Below are positions 28,394-37,825 of a stretch of 64,000 nt of DNA, piece after piece. The DNA comes from a virus, in the IMG/VR virus record IMGVR_UViG_3300030060_002841, positions 11,511 to 75,510 of that record, one strand, 5' to 3'. Position numbers and translations under genes: made by a program. The notes beneath the pieces were generated by a model, which did no database searches, was not told the DNA's origin, and saw only the letters and a list, made by a program, of their open reading frames with translations. Position 1 is the first letter of the stretch, and every line of letters starts with the position of its first letter.

Positions 28394-31300
28394 TGAAATT
28401 TAGTAAAGACGGATATAAGAAAAATAGTGAGGATAATCAAAAACCTTTTTTATTTATACAAGGGGGTGAAGATGGTACATCTATAACTATGGAAGATGTT
28501 ACAATTCCTGTAATGGGTATTGATAACTTAGGTTACAGTGAATTAATGACACCAGGCGGTGAATATAAATTTCCTGGTAGTACTGTTTTAGAGCTTCCAT
28601 TAAATAAAAAAGCATATGGTGGCCCAGGAGGTATGACTACTGTTCTAAGAAATAGATTATATGATAGGAAGAGAGATAAGCAGTTTGCTGAAGAAGGAAC
28701 AGAAGTAAGACCTACACCTATGATGCCAACACCTCCTATTATGGGTCCATATCAAGAATCTACTTTAACAGAGGATGAAATACAAATGATTACCAATTGG
28801 GTTAGTGAACTTAAAAAAGAAGAGGAAAGAAAAAATAAAGATGTTGTTTCTTCAGATAATTTATCAGAAGATTTTGAAGCTATTGATAATGATTTAAATA
28901 ATAGTGCTAATACTCAAGAAAATGAAACTAATATTTTAGATGCTAAAATAAAAAAAGATTTAGATCTTATAAAGAATGCTCCATCTAATTTAAAAAGTCA
29001 TACTGACTTATTAAGTACAGATCTTCCTGATTATAATGCAGGTAGTGATTTATATTTTGAAATAGATAGTACAGGAGGTTTAGGTCAGACTTTAAATATA
29101 ACTGATAAATATGATAAGTTAAAAAATAAAACAGCATTAGATTTAGAAATAGAAATAGAAAAATCTAGAGATCCAATTTCAGGTACAGATGTTTCTGAAC
29201 TTAGTGATATAGTTGTTAAATCAAATGTACAAGAAAGATTACATCTTGATAATTTAACTAAGAATTTACAAATAAAAGAAAGAAAGAAAGCAAATGCTAC
29301 AATAGATGATTTAGAAAAACAATATTATCAACAATATGTATCTAGTGATTACTCATTAGCAGATGCTGAGTCTGTAAGAAAAGTACAACAAGATGTTGTT
29401 GATGCTGGGTTAGGGCATTTACTAGGTAAGTTTGGCCCTAACAAAGATGGTATAGATGGTAAGTATGGACCTAAAACTAAAAATGCTGTAAGGCAAATGC
29501 TTGCAAATCAAATAAATTCATTGGGTACTGATTATAACTTTACAGAATTTTGGAACCCTGTAGAAGATGGTTATATATTTAATAATAGTCAACAATGTAC
29601 CTCTGAAGGTTGTGCTGATATGGTTATTAAAGATTTTCAAAATTCTGGAGTAGATGTAGAAAAAATTGGTATTTCAGGAAACAATGCTTGGAATATGTAT
29701 GATGCTTTGACTCATAATAATGGTATAAGTAAATATAACATTTTTGAAAATATGGAATCTCCAGCTAGTGTGGAGGATGTACGTAATAAAATGCATAATG
29801 CCATTAAAGAAGATCCAATATATGTTGGACCTAGAAAAGAAGATATTCAATCTCCACTTGAAAAAGGTGATGTTGTAGGTATATTTTTTCCTAACTCAAC
29901 TTATCAAGAAGTAGCTATTAATGAGGCTGGTGGACTTGGTGCTAGAGAAGGTTCTAATCCTACTTATAATAGTCATGTTGGTTATGTTATTGGACATGAT
30001 GTAGATGGCACACCTTTAATAAAACATTCTTTTGTTCCTGATAATCCTGAAACAGAAGTAGTAGAAGGTAGATCTGTAATTACACGTGCTGATGAACTAA
30101 AAGTAGCAGGAGTTGATAGTTATATTACTTGGGCTGTAGAACCAGCTAAATTTCAGTTAAATAAAACATTTGATAGATCTAATATTGAACCTGTTATTGA
30201 ACAAGATGAAATGGATCTTATGACAGATGAGTATCTTAAAAATTTAGAATTAAAGATAGAAAGGGAAATTACTGATCCTAATCATAAAGAAATGATAAAA
30301 TTTCAATATGAAACTATAACTAATTCAATAGGAACTATTGCTGACGAACTTGGTATAGTTGCACCTTATGATATTATTAGAGATGTACAATTAGGTATTC
30401 AAAATGTAGAAACAGGAATAGGAGGTACAAGTGTTAAGAATCAAAAGTTTATAGATATGCGTGGTGGTAAGGCTTCAATTGAAGATATAGTTAAGCTTTA
30501 TCAAGATGGAAAAATTACAGACAAAGATTTACTATTAAGTGGTGGTAATGAAGTAATTGATGTGGCTTTAAATAAAGGTATAATGGGTGGTGGCGGATTA
30601 AGTAAATTTAATTTTTTGTTTGGTAAAGATGATGATTATGAAACACCTTTTGAAGCTACAAATAAATTTAGAGAACCAGAGGATATATCAAGAGGTTTAT
30701 ATAATACTAAATTAAGTCAAGCAAGTCCTTTATATTTACACTATTATGGTTTAGATGAAAATAATATAGATAAAGTATATAATACGGATGGTAGTTTAAA
30801 TAAAGAAAATGCTGAATCTGCAATAAATTTTCAAACAAGTAGGTTATTAAGAAACTATGATTTGTTTAATTCTTTTAAGCAAAGATTTAATAATAAGTTT
30901 CCAAATGATCCTATGACAGAAGAAGATGTTATAAATATGATGATAATGAGTCATAATCAAGGAACAGATATACTTTTAAATTTTACTCAAACAGGAAGAA
31001 CACACGGTGCTAAAAATTCAGATGGAGATTATATACACACTCCTAAACAATGGGAAATAGAACAAGGTTTAGTTGATGGATCACCATGGGATGTAGAAGA
31101 TTATTTATTTGAGCTAAGAAGAATGTATAGAGGAAATGTTAAAGATTATACTAGCACTGATTGGAAACATCTTGATTCTATTAATCCAGGTTTAGGTAAA
31201 TGGTTTTATAATATAGATAGCCCAGATGGTCATGAATCATATATTAGTAAAGTTAAAAGATACGTGGATAACAAAAATGTTCCATGGACAGCTTATGAAC

Positions 31301-32040
31301 TCAATGAATATCTTTCAGATCTTGAAAGTAAAAGAGATGAAATAATATCTTTATCAACAGATCAACAAGATGGTAGATTAACAGAACTTTTAAATGAACA
31401 AGAGTTTGTTAATATGTATATAGACAAAAAAAGACTTGAACAAGATTTACCAGAAGTTTTAAGTATGTCAACTGAGCGTCAATTAGAATTTGAGGCAAGA
31501 GAACAATATGCTAAAATAAATTCTATTACTGAGAATATAGATCAAGTTAGTGCAATATTAAATGATTTAAAAAGTCAAGATAAATTAAATGAAAATCTCC
31601 TTACAGTGGATAACCCAGAAGATGATGATGAAGCATTAGCATCAAGAAAAGAAGGAGGTGAAATTAATTCAGAAAAATTATTTCCTGAATGGGATGGCTT
31701 ACAAAAAGATTTAGCAATGTATAGAGAGGGAAATGAAATATCAGATGAATCTAAAATGAAACTTGCAGATCTAGGGTTTGAACTTAAGCCACGTGATAAA
31801 TATGAAAACTATCCAACTGATATGATAGTTAGTTTTATAGATCTAAAAAACTTTAAACCTGGTGGAGATATTACATTAGATAGACAAGTAGATATATATG
31901 AAGATTATATTAATGGTAGATTAAAAAGCAATAAAGCAACTAAGGTATATGATAAATTAAATAGATTTTATTATTATGCAGCAAAAGGTAAAGAAATGTC
32001 AATCTTAGATTACATGAAACACAAGTTGAAACAATCATAG
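28393..32040 (+). CDS. Virion lysin: papain-like peptidase plus transglycosylase-like domain (ejected cargo)
   Basis: A 1215-residue protein whose ATG overlaps the muzzle stop. Its opening (MEDVTIPVMGIDNLGYSELM, TPGGEYKFPGSTVLELP) recurs in crAss-like virion cargo. Residues about 335-375 resemble a peptidoglycan-binding repeat (VRKVQQDVVDAG, DGKYGPKTKNAVRQ). Residues about 400-600 have a papain-like NlpC/P60 or CHAP arrangement, with candidate nucleophile C407 (SEGCADM), the GNNAWNMYDAL motif and candidate base H528 (SHVGYVIG). Residues about 655-860 resemble a lysozyme/SLT fold, with E673 in NVETGIGGTS and INMMIMSHNQGTD downstream. It would open peptidoglycan during DNA ejection. Glu- and Asp-rich linkers (130-330) join the parts. 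Catalytic residues are proposals from motif context. It ends in TAG. Confidence 0.65.
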   Translation: MKFSKDGYKKNSEDNQKPFLFIQGGEDGTSITMEDVTIPVMGIDNLGYSELMTPGGEYKFPGSTVLELPLNKKAYGGPGGMTTVLRNRLYDRKRDKQFAEEGTEVRPTPMMPTPPIMGPYQESTLTEDEIQMITNWVSELKKEEERKNKDVVSSDNLSEDFEAIDNDLNNSANTQENETNILDAKIKKDLDLIKNAPSNLKSHTDLLSTDLPDYNAGSDLYFEIDSTGGLGQTLNITDKYDKLKNKTALDLEIEIEKSRDPISGTDVSELSDIVVKSNVQERLHLDNLTKNLQIKERKKANATIDDLEKQYYQQYVSSDYSLADAESVRKVQQDVVDAGLGHLLGKFGPNKDGIDGKYGPKTKNAVRQMLANQINSLGTDYNFTEFWNPVEDGYIFNNSQQCTSEGCADMVIKDFQNSGVDVEKIGISGNNAWNMYDALTHNNGISKYNIFENMESPASVEDVRNKMHNAIKEDPIYVGPRKEDIQSPLEKGDVVGIFFPNSTYQEVAINEAGGLGAREGSNPTYNSHVGYVIGHDVDGTPLIKHSFVPDNPETEVVEGRSVITRADELKVAGVDSYITWAVEPAKFQLNKTFDRSNIEPVIEQDEMDLMTDEYLKNLELKIEREITDPNHKEMIKFQYETITNSIGTIADELGIVAPYDIIRDVQLGIQNVETGIGGTSVKNQKFIDMRGGKASIEDIVKLYQDGKITDKDLLLSGGNEVIDVALNKGIMGGGGLSKFNFLFGKDDDYETPFEATNKFREPEDISRGLYNTKLSQASPLYLHYYGLDENNIDKVYNTDGSLNKENAESAINFQTSRLLRNYDLFNSFKQRFNNKFPNDPMTEEDVINMMIMSHNQGTDILLNFTQTGRTHGAKNSDGDYIHTPKQWEIEQGLVDGSPWDVEDYLFELRRMYRGNVKDYTSTDWKHLDSINPGLGKWFYNIDSPDGHESYISKVKRYVDNKNVPWTAYELNEYLSDLESKRDEIISLSTDQQDGRLTELLNEQEFVNMYIDKKRLEQDLPEVLSMSTERQLEFEAREQYAKINSITENIDQVSAILNDLKSQDKLNENLLTVDNPEDDDEALASRKEGGEINSEKLFPEWDGLQKDLAMYREGNEISDESKMKLADLGFELKPRDKYENYPTDMIVSFIDLKNFKPGGDITLDRQVDIYEDYINGRLKSNKATKVYDKLNRFYYYAAKGKEMSILDYMKHKLKQS

Positions 32041-32065
32041 CTATTAGATTATATGCTGATTATTT

Positions 32066-32085
32066 AGTATATTATAATATATAGT
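32066..32085 (+). promoter_or_regulatory. Promoter-like motif copy 5 (GTATATTATAATATATAGT)
   Basis: It matches the other four copies and is preceded by TTTA. It lies 11 bases before the ATG at 32097, separated by GCAC and seven T's, which implies a very short leader. Confidence 0.45.
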
Positions 32086-32096
32086 GCACTTTTTTT

Positions 32097-35000
32097 ATGG
32101 GTTATAAAAACAAATACATATTAAACTATTTAAAAAACGGAGGTAGTCTACCAAAGTTTAATGGTGGTGGTATTCTTTCTGGTACAGATTTAGATTACTA
32201 CGATCCTAATTTGGTAAAAAATAAGTTTCCAGATTATGATGATAGTGATAATGTATATACTAAAATGAATGATCCAAAAAACAAACCAGGTAATAAAGCT
32301 GAAATGATATTTACCAATTTACAAAAAGCTGTAAAAGATGGTAGAATAAAACAATCACAATATGATGCTATATATTCTTCTTGGCAAGAATTAGGACAAC
32401 CTGACGTAAGAAATACTGGCTCATCATTAATGAGTGCACTAGCTACATTGGTTGGAGAAGGTCAAATGAGCAGTGATGGTAGAGATAGACCTTATACTTT
32501 ACTAACACATCCTAATACTATTTGGGTTGATATGGATGCTGATCCTAATATGATTATAGATGATATGGCAGAAGAGTTTATGCATATAAATCAAGCTGAT
32601 GAAAAAGGTTATCTTAAGTATGTTACACAAGGTGCTTTACTAGATGGAATTGCACAAAGACTTCCTGGTGCAGCTATTGGTGCTATATCAAGCATAACAG
32701 ATTTTTTTGGTTTAGATTCTACTTCAGATTGGATTGATGAAAATATAGCACCTACATTTGATCCATATAATAAAACATGGACATTGGAAGGTGGTCATAC
32801 TGTTGATGAGAATCCAAGCAATGAGTATTTAAAAAATCTTAAAGAAGAAATAAATAAAACTCCTGTGGTAGAAGAGAAAAAAGATTTTTCAGGAAAGAAT
32901 CCTCATGAGTATGGTACAGATGATTATTATGATTGGAACAAAAGAAAAAGACAAAATATGTTATATGGTAAGAGATACGGGGGAGCTTTACCTATAGCAC
33001 AAATGGGTGGTAAAGATTTTTTATTTAATTATACATCTGAAGGTTCTAGTTCTTCTGATAATACTTCTAATTTTGGACAACCTAATCTTAACTATATTGA
33101 TCCAAAAGATGACTTAAGTTTTGGTGTAGATCCAATGGGTGGTTTAGGACATTCTTTACAAAATCTTGCAGCTAATATTAAAATACCAGCTGGTTTTGGT
33201 CAATCTCCTACTGTTGAAGATCCTCCAGCTCCTAATTCAGATCCTGATGGTGACGGTATACCTACAGGTATTGATGCAACTCCAGAAGGAGATAGTGGTT
33301 CTAACTTTAATCCTCAAGAAGCTAGTGATGGCTCTGGTGGTGGCTCTGGTGGTGGATCAGATGGTGGATCAGATGGTGGAGATAACTCAAATTCTAATGG
33401 TAATTCAGGAGGAGATGAAGTTGTTCCTGGTAGTGACAATGATATTGATAATGACGGTATACAAGATGATAAGGAAGCAGCAGATGGTAAAATTGTTTGT
33501 CAACAATGTAATCCTGATGGATCAGGCCCAATAAGTAAAATGTTTGATGGCCCAGAGTGTCCTGCAGGATTTGAACCTGAAAGTGATATTAATCCTTGTG
33601 ACGGAATGAAAAAGCAAGAAGATCCTTCTGCAGAAACTGAAGATATTGAAAAAGTTAAACCGGGTTGGCATAGTCCTGATATTTATAGTATTCATCCTGG
33701 TTTAGATGAAACTGCATTAGGTGCATTAGCAGGATGGGTTCACGGTGCTGGTGTTGATTTTGGATTATGGGATCCAGGATTTAAAAGTGGTAAAGAAAAA
33801 GAAGAAATAGAAAAAGAAGTAGAAGAAAAAGAATTAGAAAAAGAATCTAAAAATAATGAACTTAGTGATTTAGAAAATGTAGATGAAAATAATGAAGAAG
33901 AAAATTTAGAAGATAGTTCACAAGATGTAGATGAAAATGAAGTTATAGATGATGGAGAAGGTTCATTTAGTGAAGTATTTGCTAAAAAGAGAGAAGAGCT
34001 TGGTCCTGGTAAAACATTTACTTGGAATGGTAAATCATATACAACTTGGTATGAAGGTGAAGAGGAAGCTAGCACAGGTAATGGAGATGGTAATGGAGAT
34101 GGTGATGGAAATGGTGATAGCGTAACACCTTCAGAAAATTTACAAAACTATAACCAAGAAATGGAAGAGTTATGGAATGATCCAAATGGAGATTCTGTAT
34201 TTTGGAGTGATGAACAAAGAGCAGAACATAAAAGCAGACATTTTAATGAAGATGGTACGCCTAAAACACAAGAACAAAAAGATGCTGAGGCAAAGCAAAG
34301 AGAAGAAGAATCTAAAAGTAAAATGTACTTTGATGAAGATACTGGTGAATACTATACTAATCATCCAAACATGTATGATGAAAATGATCAGTTATTGCCT
34401 CAATACCAAATGTTAGGTGGAGGTATACCAAAGTTTCAACCTGGAGGCGGAATACTATCTGGTCAAAGTGTAAAATATTCTTCAAATCCAAATAAAGCAA
34501 AAGAGTTAGATAAAGATGGTGATGGAATAATTGGTGTTGATGAATCTTTTAAACTATCTGAGGAAGATATGAAATTAAAAAAAGATGATGAGCAAACATG
34601 GTTAGAGTGGGCTGAGTCAGGATCACCTTTAAGAGAAGTAGGTTACCGTTCATTATCTAATTTTATAGATTTACTTACTATACCAGGTAAAGTTGTAGCA
34701 GAAACAACAGAAGCTATTACTGGAAAAGGTGATGGAGAATTTAATATTTTAGATGCTTTACCTTCAATGGAAGGAGAGTTTGGATTTAAAACTGCTGCAG
34801 GTAATCCATCAAAAACATTTTCATCAGTTGTTAATCCAGAAGGAAGTTTTATAGCAAATTTAGGATTAGATATTTTAACAGATCCTTTGACGTGGACAGG
34901 TGTTGGTGCAGCTTCTAAAGTAAACAAATTAGATGATTTAGCAAATATTACTTCAAAAGCAACTGTATTAGGAGATGATATAACAAAAACTGTTGTAACA

Positions 35001-37562
35001 GCATCATCAGATGATGTTTCAAATATATCAACTAAATTACCAAATAAACCAAAAGTTGTATCTGCTGACGCTCAAAAGTACTCAGAAGAATTTTTATCTA
35101 AACAACCTAATTTTAAATCTGAAAGTCCTTACTTAGGAGGTCTTGATTTTGAAAAGCTACCTGATAAGTATAAAAAAATATTAGAGGATCAACGTGCTAT
35201 AAATAGAACTGCTGTTAATAAAGAATATTCAACGGCTATAAATGATATAAGTAGTCCAGAGGGTATAAAAAGATTAAGTGATGATTTAACAGAACTATTA
35301 GTTAAAGGAGATAAAAAATCAGGTTGGGGAGGTTATTATCCTAATGCTAGTCTAATTCCAGATGGCATGGTAGATGATGCAGTAAATAATTATTTAGAGT
35401 CTTTAAAGAAAATAAAAGTAACAAGCAAACAAAAGAAAAGTGCTGGTTCAGCATGGTGGGAATTAGGACAGGATACACAATATATAGATGAAGCTTATGG
35501 ACCATTTGGAATGTTTACAAAACAAAAAGAAATTACTGTACCTTTTTCTCAACCTAGGATAAATGTAAATCCAGATGTACATCCAACATCTTTAAAGTTA
35601 TTAATAAATCATGAAATAGGACATCTTAATCAAGCTCTTCCTGCATTTTTAGATATGAAAAAATTTGATCCTAATAGATTTAAGAGTCTAAAAGCAATGA
35701 GTGATGAGCTTATGCAAACACCTCGTATGGATGAATTTGGAAGATTAAAATTAGATGATGATTGGAACTTTGCACAAGCAATTCAAAGTCTTGGTAATAG
35801 AAATCCTACTTGGAATAATGCAGGATATAGAGCTGAAAGTGCAATTGATAGAAGATTGCTTGATGATTTAGAGTTGGATTATAATATTGGAGCAAGACAG
35901 GGTAATCCTAATATAGAAGATATGTTTGGGCCAGCAAGTGCATCTCCAACAGCTGATGTAAGAAATATGTATCAAACAGCTCCTTTTGGTTCTTACAAGT
36001 ATTTTAGAGAAGGATCAGGAAGAGGAAAAGAAGCAGCTGCTTATCTATCAGAAATTAGATCTGATATGCTGCAAAGAGGTTTAATTAAAAATAGATATGA
36101 TGAAATAACTCCAGAGATGATGAGAAACTATAGCAGAATTTATGATAGTCAAAGAGGCTTTACAGCATCAGCTCCTAATCCATATTTTCAAGATGTAAGG
36201 TTAATGAATCTTATGAGACCTGAGTTTCAATTTAGATCTACGGATGAGTATATGAAAAATTTAAGTGTTCTATCTAAAAACTTAAATAAATTACCTGTTG
36301 CATTACCTTTTACTTTACCTTTGTTAAGTTTAGATAAAGAACAAGATGGTACAGAGTTACGTAAAGCACAAAGTGGTATTGATAAGTCAGACTATAGTGA
36401 ACAGATAAGATTAATGGAAATGCAAAACAGTCCTGATAATCCTGTTATATCTAATTCTGTAGTAAATAGCAATAACCTTAAAGAAGAAAATTTATTTAAG
36501 GGAATGCAATTACCTATAATTATGGGATCAGAAGGTTCTTTAGATAATATTAACTTTGATAATACAGCTGCTAATAATACTAGTTTAAATGAATCACAAA
36601 ATGTTACTGGTAGTGGGGATATATTTGGTGGATCTGGTGATGTTGATTTTGATCATTCAAATAGAAAAGAGCAATTTAGAGAGTTTACTGATCTATTTAG
36701 AAGAAAAGGAAATAAAAAAGCTTTAAAGAATCAAGAAGTTATTGAACCTAATAATGAGAGTGAAATACCATTTTTAGGTGCAGGGCCTTTTGATATTGTA
36801 GCAGAAAATGCAGGATTAGAATCTGACTTTAGTAGTATACCTTCTAGCCAAAGCACTAATGATATGAGTTTTAATTTAGGAGATATAGAAGATCCTTTAG
36901 CAGATGATGATGGAATAATGGAAGAGGAAGAAGAAATAACTATATTAGATACTAATCAAAATAATAATCAGAACAATAATCAAAATAATAATCAAAATAT
37001 TAATCAGATTGATAATCAAGGTGGTGATCAAGGTGGTGATCAAGAGCAAGGAAATCCTTTTAATACAGGAACAGGTGATGATGATCAAGTAGACTCTAGT
37101 TTTCCTGATGCGGATGGTGATGGTATACCTGATACAATAGATGCAGATAGTGCAGCAGAACCTGAAGAAGCTACCGTAGAAGGATGCCCTTGTGAAGATG
37201 GAACAATGAAACCTGAATGTTGTGAAGAGGAGGAAGAAGAAGAAACTCAAGAAGAAGAGGAGGAAGAAAAGAAAAAGAAAGATGATGATGTACATAGAAA
37301 TCCTTTTAGAGCTCTTGTACAAGCTGGACAGAAAGGTAAGTTTATAGCAAGACAACGTGCTGATAGAAAGTTTCAACAAGCACGTGTAAATAGAACAACA
37401 TCAGATGCTTTATATGGTGATGATGCTACATATGCTACTAATCAAGGTGTAGGTAGACCTGATGGAAATGTAACAGAGTTTTATGGAAAGTATGGTGTAG
37501 AAGTTGATGATGATGTATTAGGTGAATTAATTGCTGCAGGTGCGGATATAGAAATTTTATAA
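32097..37562 (+). CDS. Large ejected cargo protein, apparent tandem fusion with one intact and one degenerate zincin site
   Basis: An 1821-residue acidic protein. It starts GGSLPKFNGGGILSG (residues about 15-29). A near copy, GGGIPKFQPGGGILSG, appears near residue 774. Each half contains a zincin-like site: the first has AEEFMH (158-163), where the first His of HExxH is Glu; the second has an intact HEIGH (1172-1176) with a possible third ligand in EAAAYLSEIR (1312-1321). Four Ca-binding-like DxDxDG loops occur near residues 381, 448, 805 and 1670. Low-complexity linkers (GNGDGNGDG, repeated QNNN, EEEEEE) separate the domains. It probably belongs to the ejected proteins upstream of the polymerase. 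The protease substrate is unknown, and processing of co-packaged cargo or host periplasmic proteins is possible. Confidence 0.6.
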   Translation: MGYKNKYILNYLKNGGSLPKFNGGGILSGTDLDYYDPNLVKNKFPDYDDSDNVYTKMNDPKNKPGNKAEMIFTNLQKAVKDGRIKQSQYDAIYSSWQELGQPDVRNTGSSLMSALATLVGEGQMSSDGRDRPYTLLTHPNTIWVDMDADPNMIIDDMAEEFMHINQADEKGYLKYVTQGALLDGIAQRLPGAAIGAISSITDFFGLDSTSDWIDENIAPTFDPYNKTWTLEGGHTVDENPSNEYLKNLKEEINKTPVVEEKKDFSGKNPHEYGTDDYYDWNKRKRQNMLYGKRYGGALPIAQMGGKDFLFNYTSEGSSSSDNTSNFGQPNLNYIDPKDDLSFGVDPMGGLGHSLQNLAANIKIPAGFGQSPTVEDPPAPNSDPDGDGIPTGIDATPEGDSGSNFNPQEASDGSGGGSGGGSDGGSDGGDNSNSNGNSGGDEVVPGSDNDIDNDGIQDDKEAADGKIVCQQCNPDGSGPISKMFDGPECPAGFEPESDINPCDGMKKQEDPSAETEDIEKVKPGWHSPDIYSIHPGLDETALGALAGWVHGAGVDFGLWDPGFKSGKEKEEIEKEVEEKELEKESKNNELSDLENVDENNEEENLEDSSQDVDENEVIDDGEGSFSEVFAKKREELGPGKTFTWNGKSYTTWYEGEEEASTGNGDGNGDGDGNGDSVTPSENLQNYNQEMEELWNDPNGDSVFWSDEQRAEHKSRHFNEDGTPKTQEQKDAEAKQREEESKSKMYFDEDTGEYYTNHPNMYDENDQLLPQYQMLGGGIPKFQPGGGILSGQSVKYSSNPNKAKELDKDGDGIIGVDESFKLSEEDMKLKKDDEQTWLEWAESGSPLREVGYRSLSNFIDLLTIPGKVVAETTEAITGKGDGEFNILDALPSMEGEFGFKTAAGNPSKTFSSVVNPEGSFIANLGLDILTDPLTWTGVGAASKVNKLDDLANITSKATVLGDDITKTVVTASSDDVSNISTKLPNKPKVVSADAQKYSEEFLSKQPNFKSESPYLGGLDFEKLPDKYKKILEDQRAINRTAVNKEYSTAINDISSPEGIKRLSDDLTELLVKGDKKSGWGGYYPNASLIPDGMVDDAVNNYLESLKKIKVTSKQKKSAGSAWWELGQDTQYIDEAYGPFGMFTKQKEITVPFSQPRINVNPDVHPTSLKLLINHEIGHLNQALPAFLDMKKFDPNRFKSLKAMSDELMQTPRMDEFGRLKLDDDWNFAQAIQSLGNRNPTWNNAGYRAESAIDRRLLDDLELDYNIGARQGNPNIEDMFGPASASPTADVRNMYQTAPFGSYKYFREGSGRGKEAAAYLSEIRSDMLQRGLIKNRYDEITPEMMRNYSRIYDSQRGFTASAPNPYFQDVRLMNLMRPEFQFRSTDEYMKNLSVLSKNLNKLPVALPFTLPLLSLDKEQDGTELRKAQSGIDKSDYSEQIRLMEMQNSPDNPVISNSVVNSNNLKEENLFKGMQLPIIMGSEGSLDNINFDNTAANNTSLNESQNVTGSGDIFGGSGDVDFDHSNRKEQFREFTDLFRRKGNKKALKNQEVIEPNNESEIPFLGAGPFDIVAENAGLESDFSSIPSSQSTNDMSFNLGDIEDPLADDDGIMEEEEEITILDTNQNNNQNNNQNNNQNINQIDNQGGDQGGDQEQGNPFNTGTGDDDQVDSSFPDADGDGIPDTIDADSAAEPEEATVEGCPCEDGTMKPECCEEEEEEETQEEEEEEKKKKDDDVHRNPFRALVQAGQKGKFIARQRADRKFQQARVNRTTSDALYGDDATYATNQGVGRPDGNVTEFYGKYGVEVDDDVLGELIAAGADIEIL
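32139..32184 (+). repeat. Repeat unit A of the GG-P-K-F cargo motif
   Basis: It encodes GGSLPKFNGGGILSG near the N-terminus of the 1821-residue protein. The related unit is at 34417-34463, about 2.3 kb downstream in the same frame. Codon choice differs between copies, so the duplication is old or selected at the protein level. Confidence 0.6.
34417..34463 (+). repeat. Repeat unit B of the GG-P-K-F cargo motif
   Basis: It encodes GGGIPKFQPGGGILSG, matching unit A at 32139 in PKF and GGGILSG. It probably marks the N-terminus of a formerly separate cargo protein now fused to the first half. Confidence 0.6.
36949..37020 (+). repeat. Asn/Gln tandem repeat in coding sequence
   Basis: Imperfect 12-base units encode repeated NQNN, followed by two copies of QGGD and a poly-Glu tract near 37225. 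It is a low-complexity linker of the 1821-residue protein and is prone to length variation. Confidence 0.75.
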
Positions 37563-37564
37563 TT

Positions 37565-37813
37565 ATGACAGAAGTAAATTTAAATACAGAAAAAATAGTA
37601 GTAGTTCAAATGATTGGTTTACCAGAAAATGAAACTATTTTAAATTATGTTGATCAAGTAGATAGAGATAAAGTTACAATATATAGAACTCTTGGAGGTA
37701 AAGTGCAAGGATATTTAGTAAGACAAGATGCTATAGATGAATTAGAAAATAATGGAGTGCAGGTTATATTACCTAGAGAGTATTATCAGATAGTGGAAAA
37801 CGGAACAAGTTAA
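37565..37813 (+). CDS. Small protein of 82 residues, function unknown
   Basis: It starts two bases after the cargo gene stop and ends 12 bases before the next start, so it is part of the same operon. It is acidic and compact (EKIVVVQMIGLPENETILNY, KVTIYRTLGGKVQGYLV, GVQVILPREYYQIV), probably a small alpha/beta domain. I recognise no motif. It may be a minor virion component or a chaperone for the neighbouring cargo. Confidence 0.55.
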   Translation: MTEVNLNTEKIVVVQMIGLPENETILNYVDQVDRDKVTIYRTLGGKVQGYLVRQDAIDELENNGVQVILPREYYQIVENGTS

Positions 37814-37825
37814 ATAATTATAATT

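Noticed and set aside
33166-33534. A 122-codon + strand frame within the 1821-residue cargo gene
   Set aside because: It is an out-of-frame shadow of the Gly/Asp-rich linker. Its Leu/Val/Met repeats follow from the repeated codons of the real frame.
36949-37060. Regularly spaced repeat considered as CRISPR or minisatellite
   Set aside because: The units are contiguous, without unique spacers, and encode an in-frame Asn/Gln tract of a coding gene.
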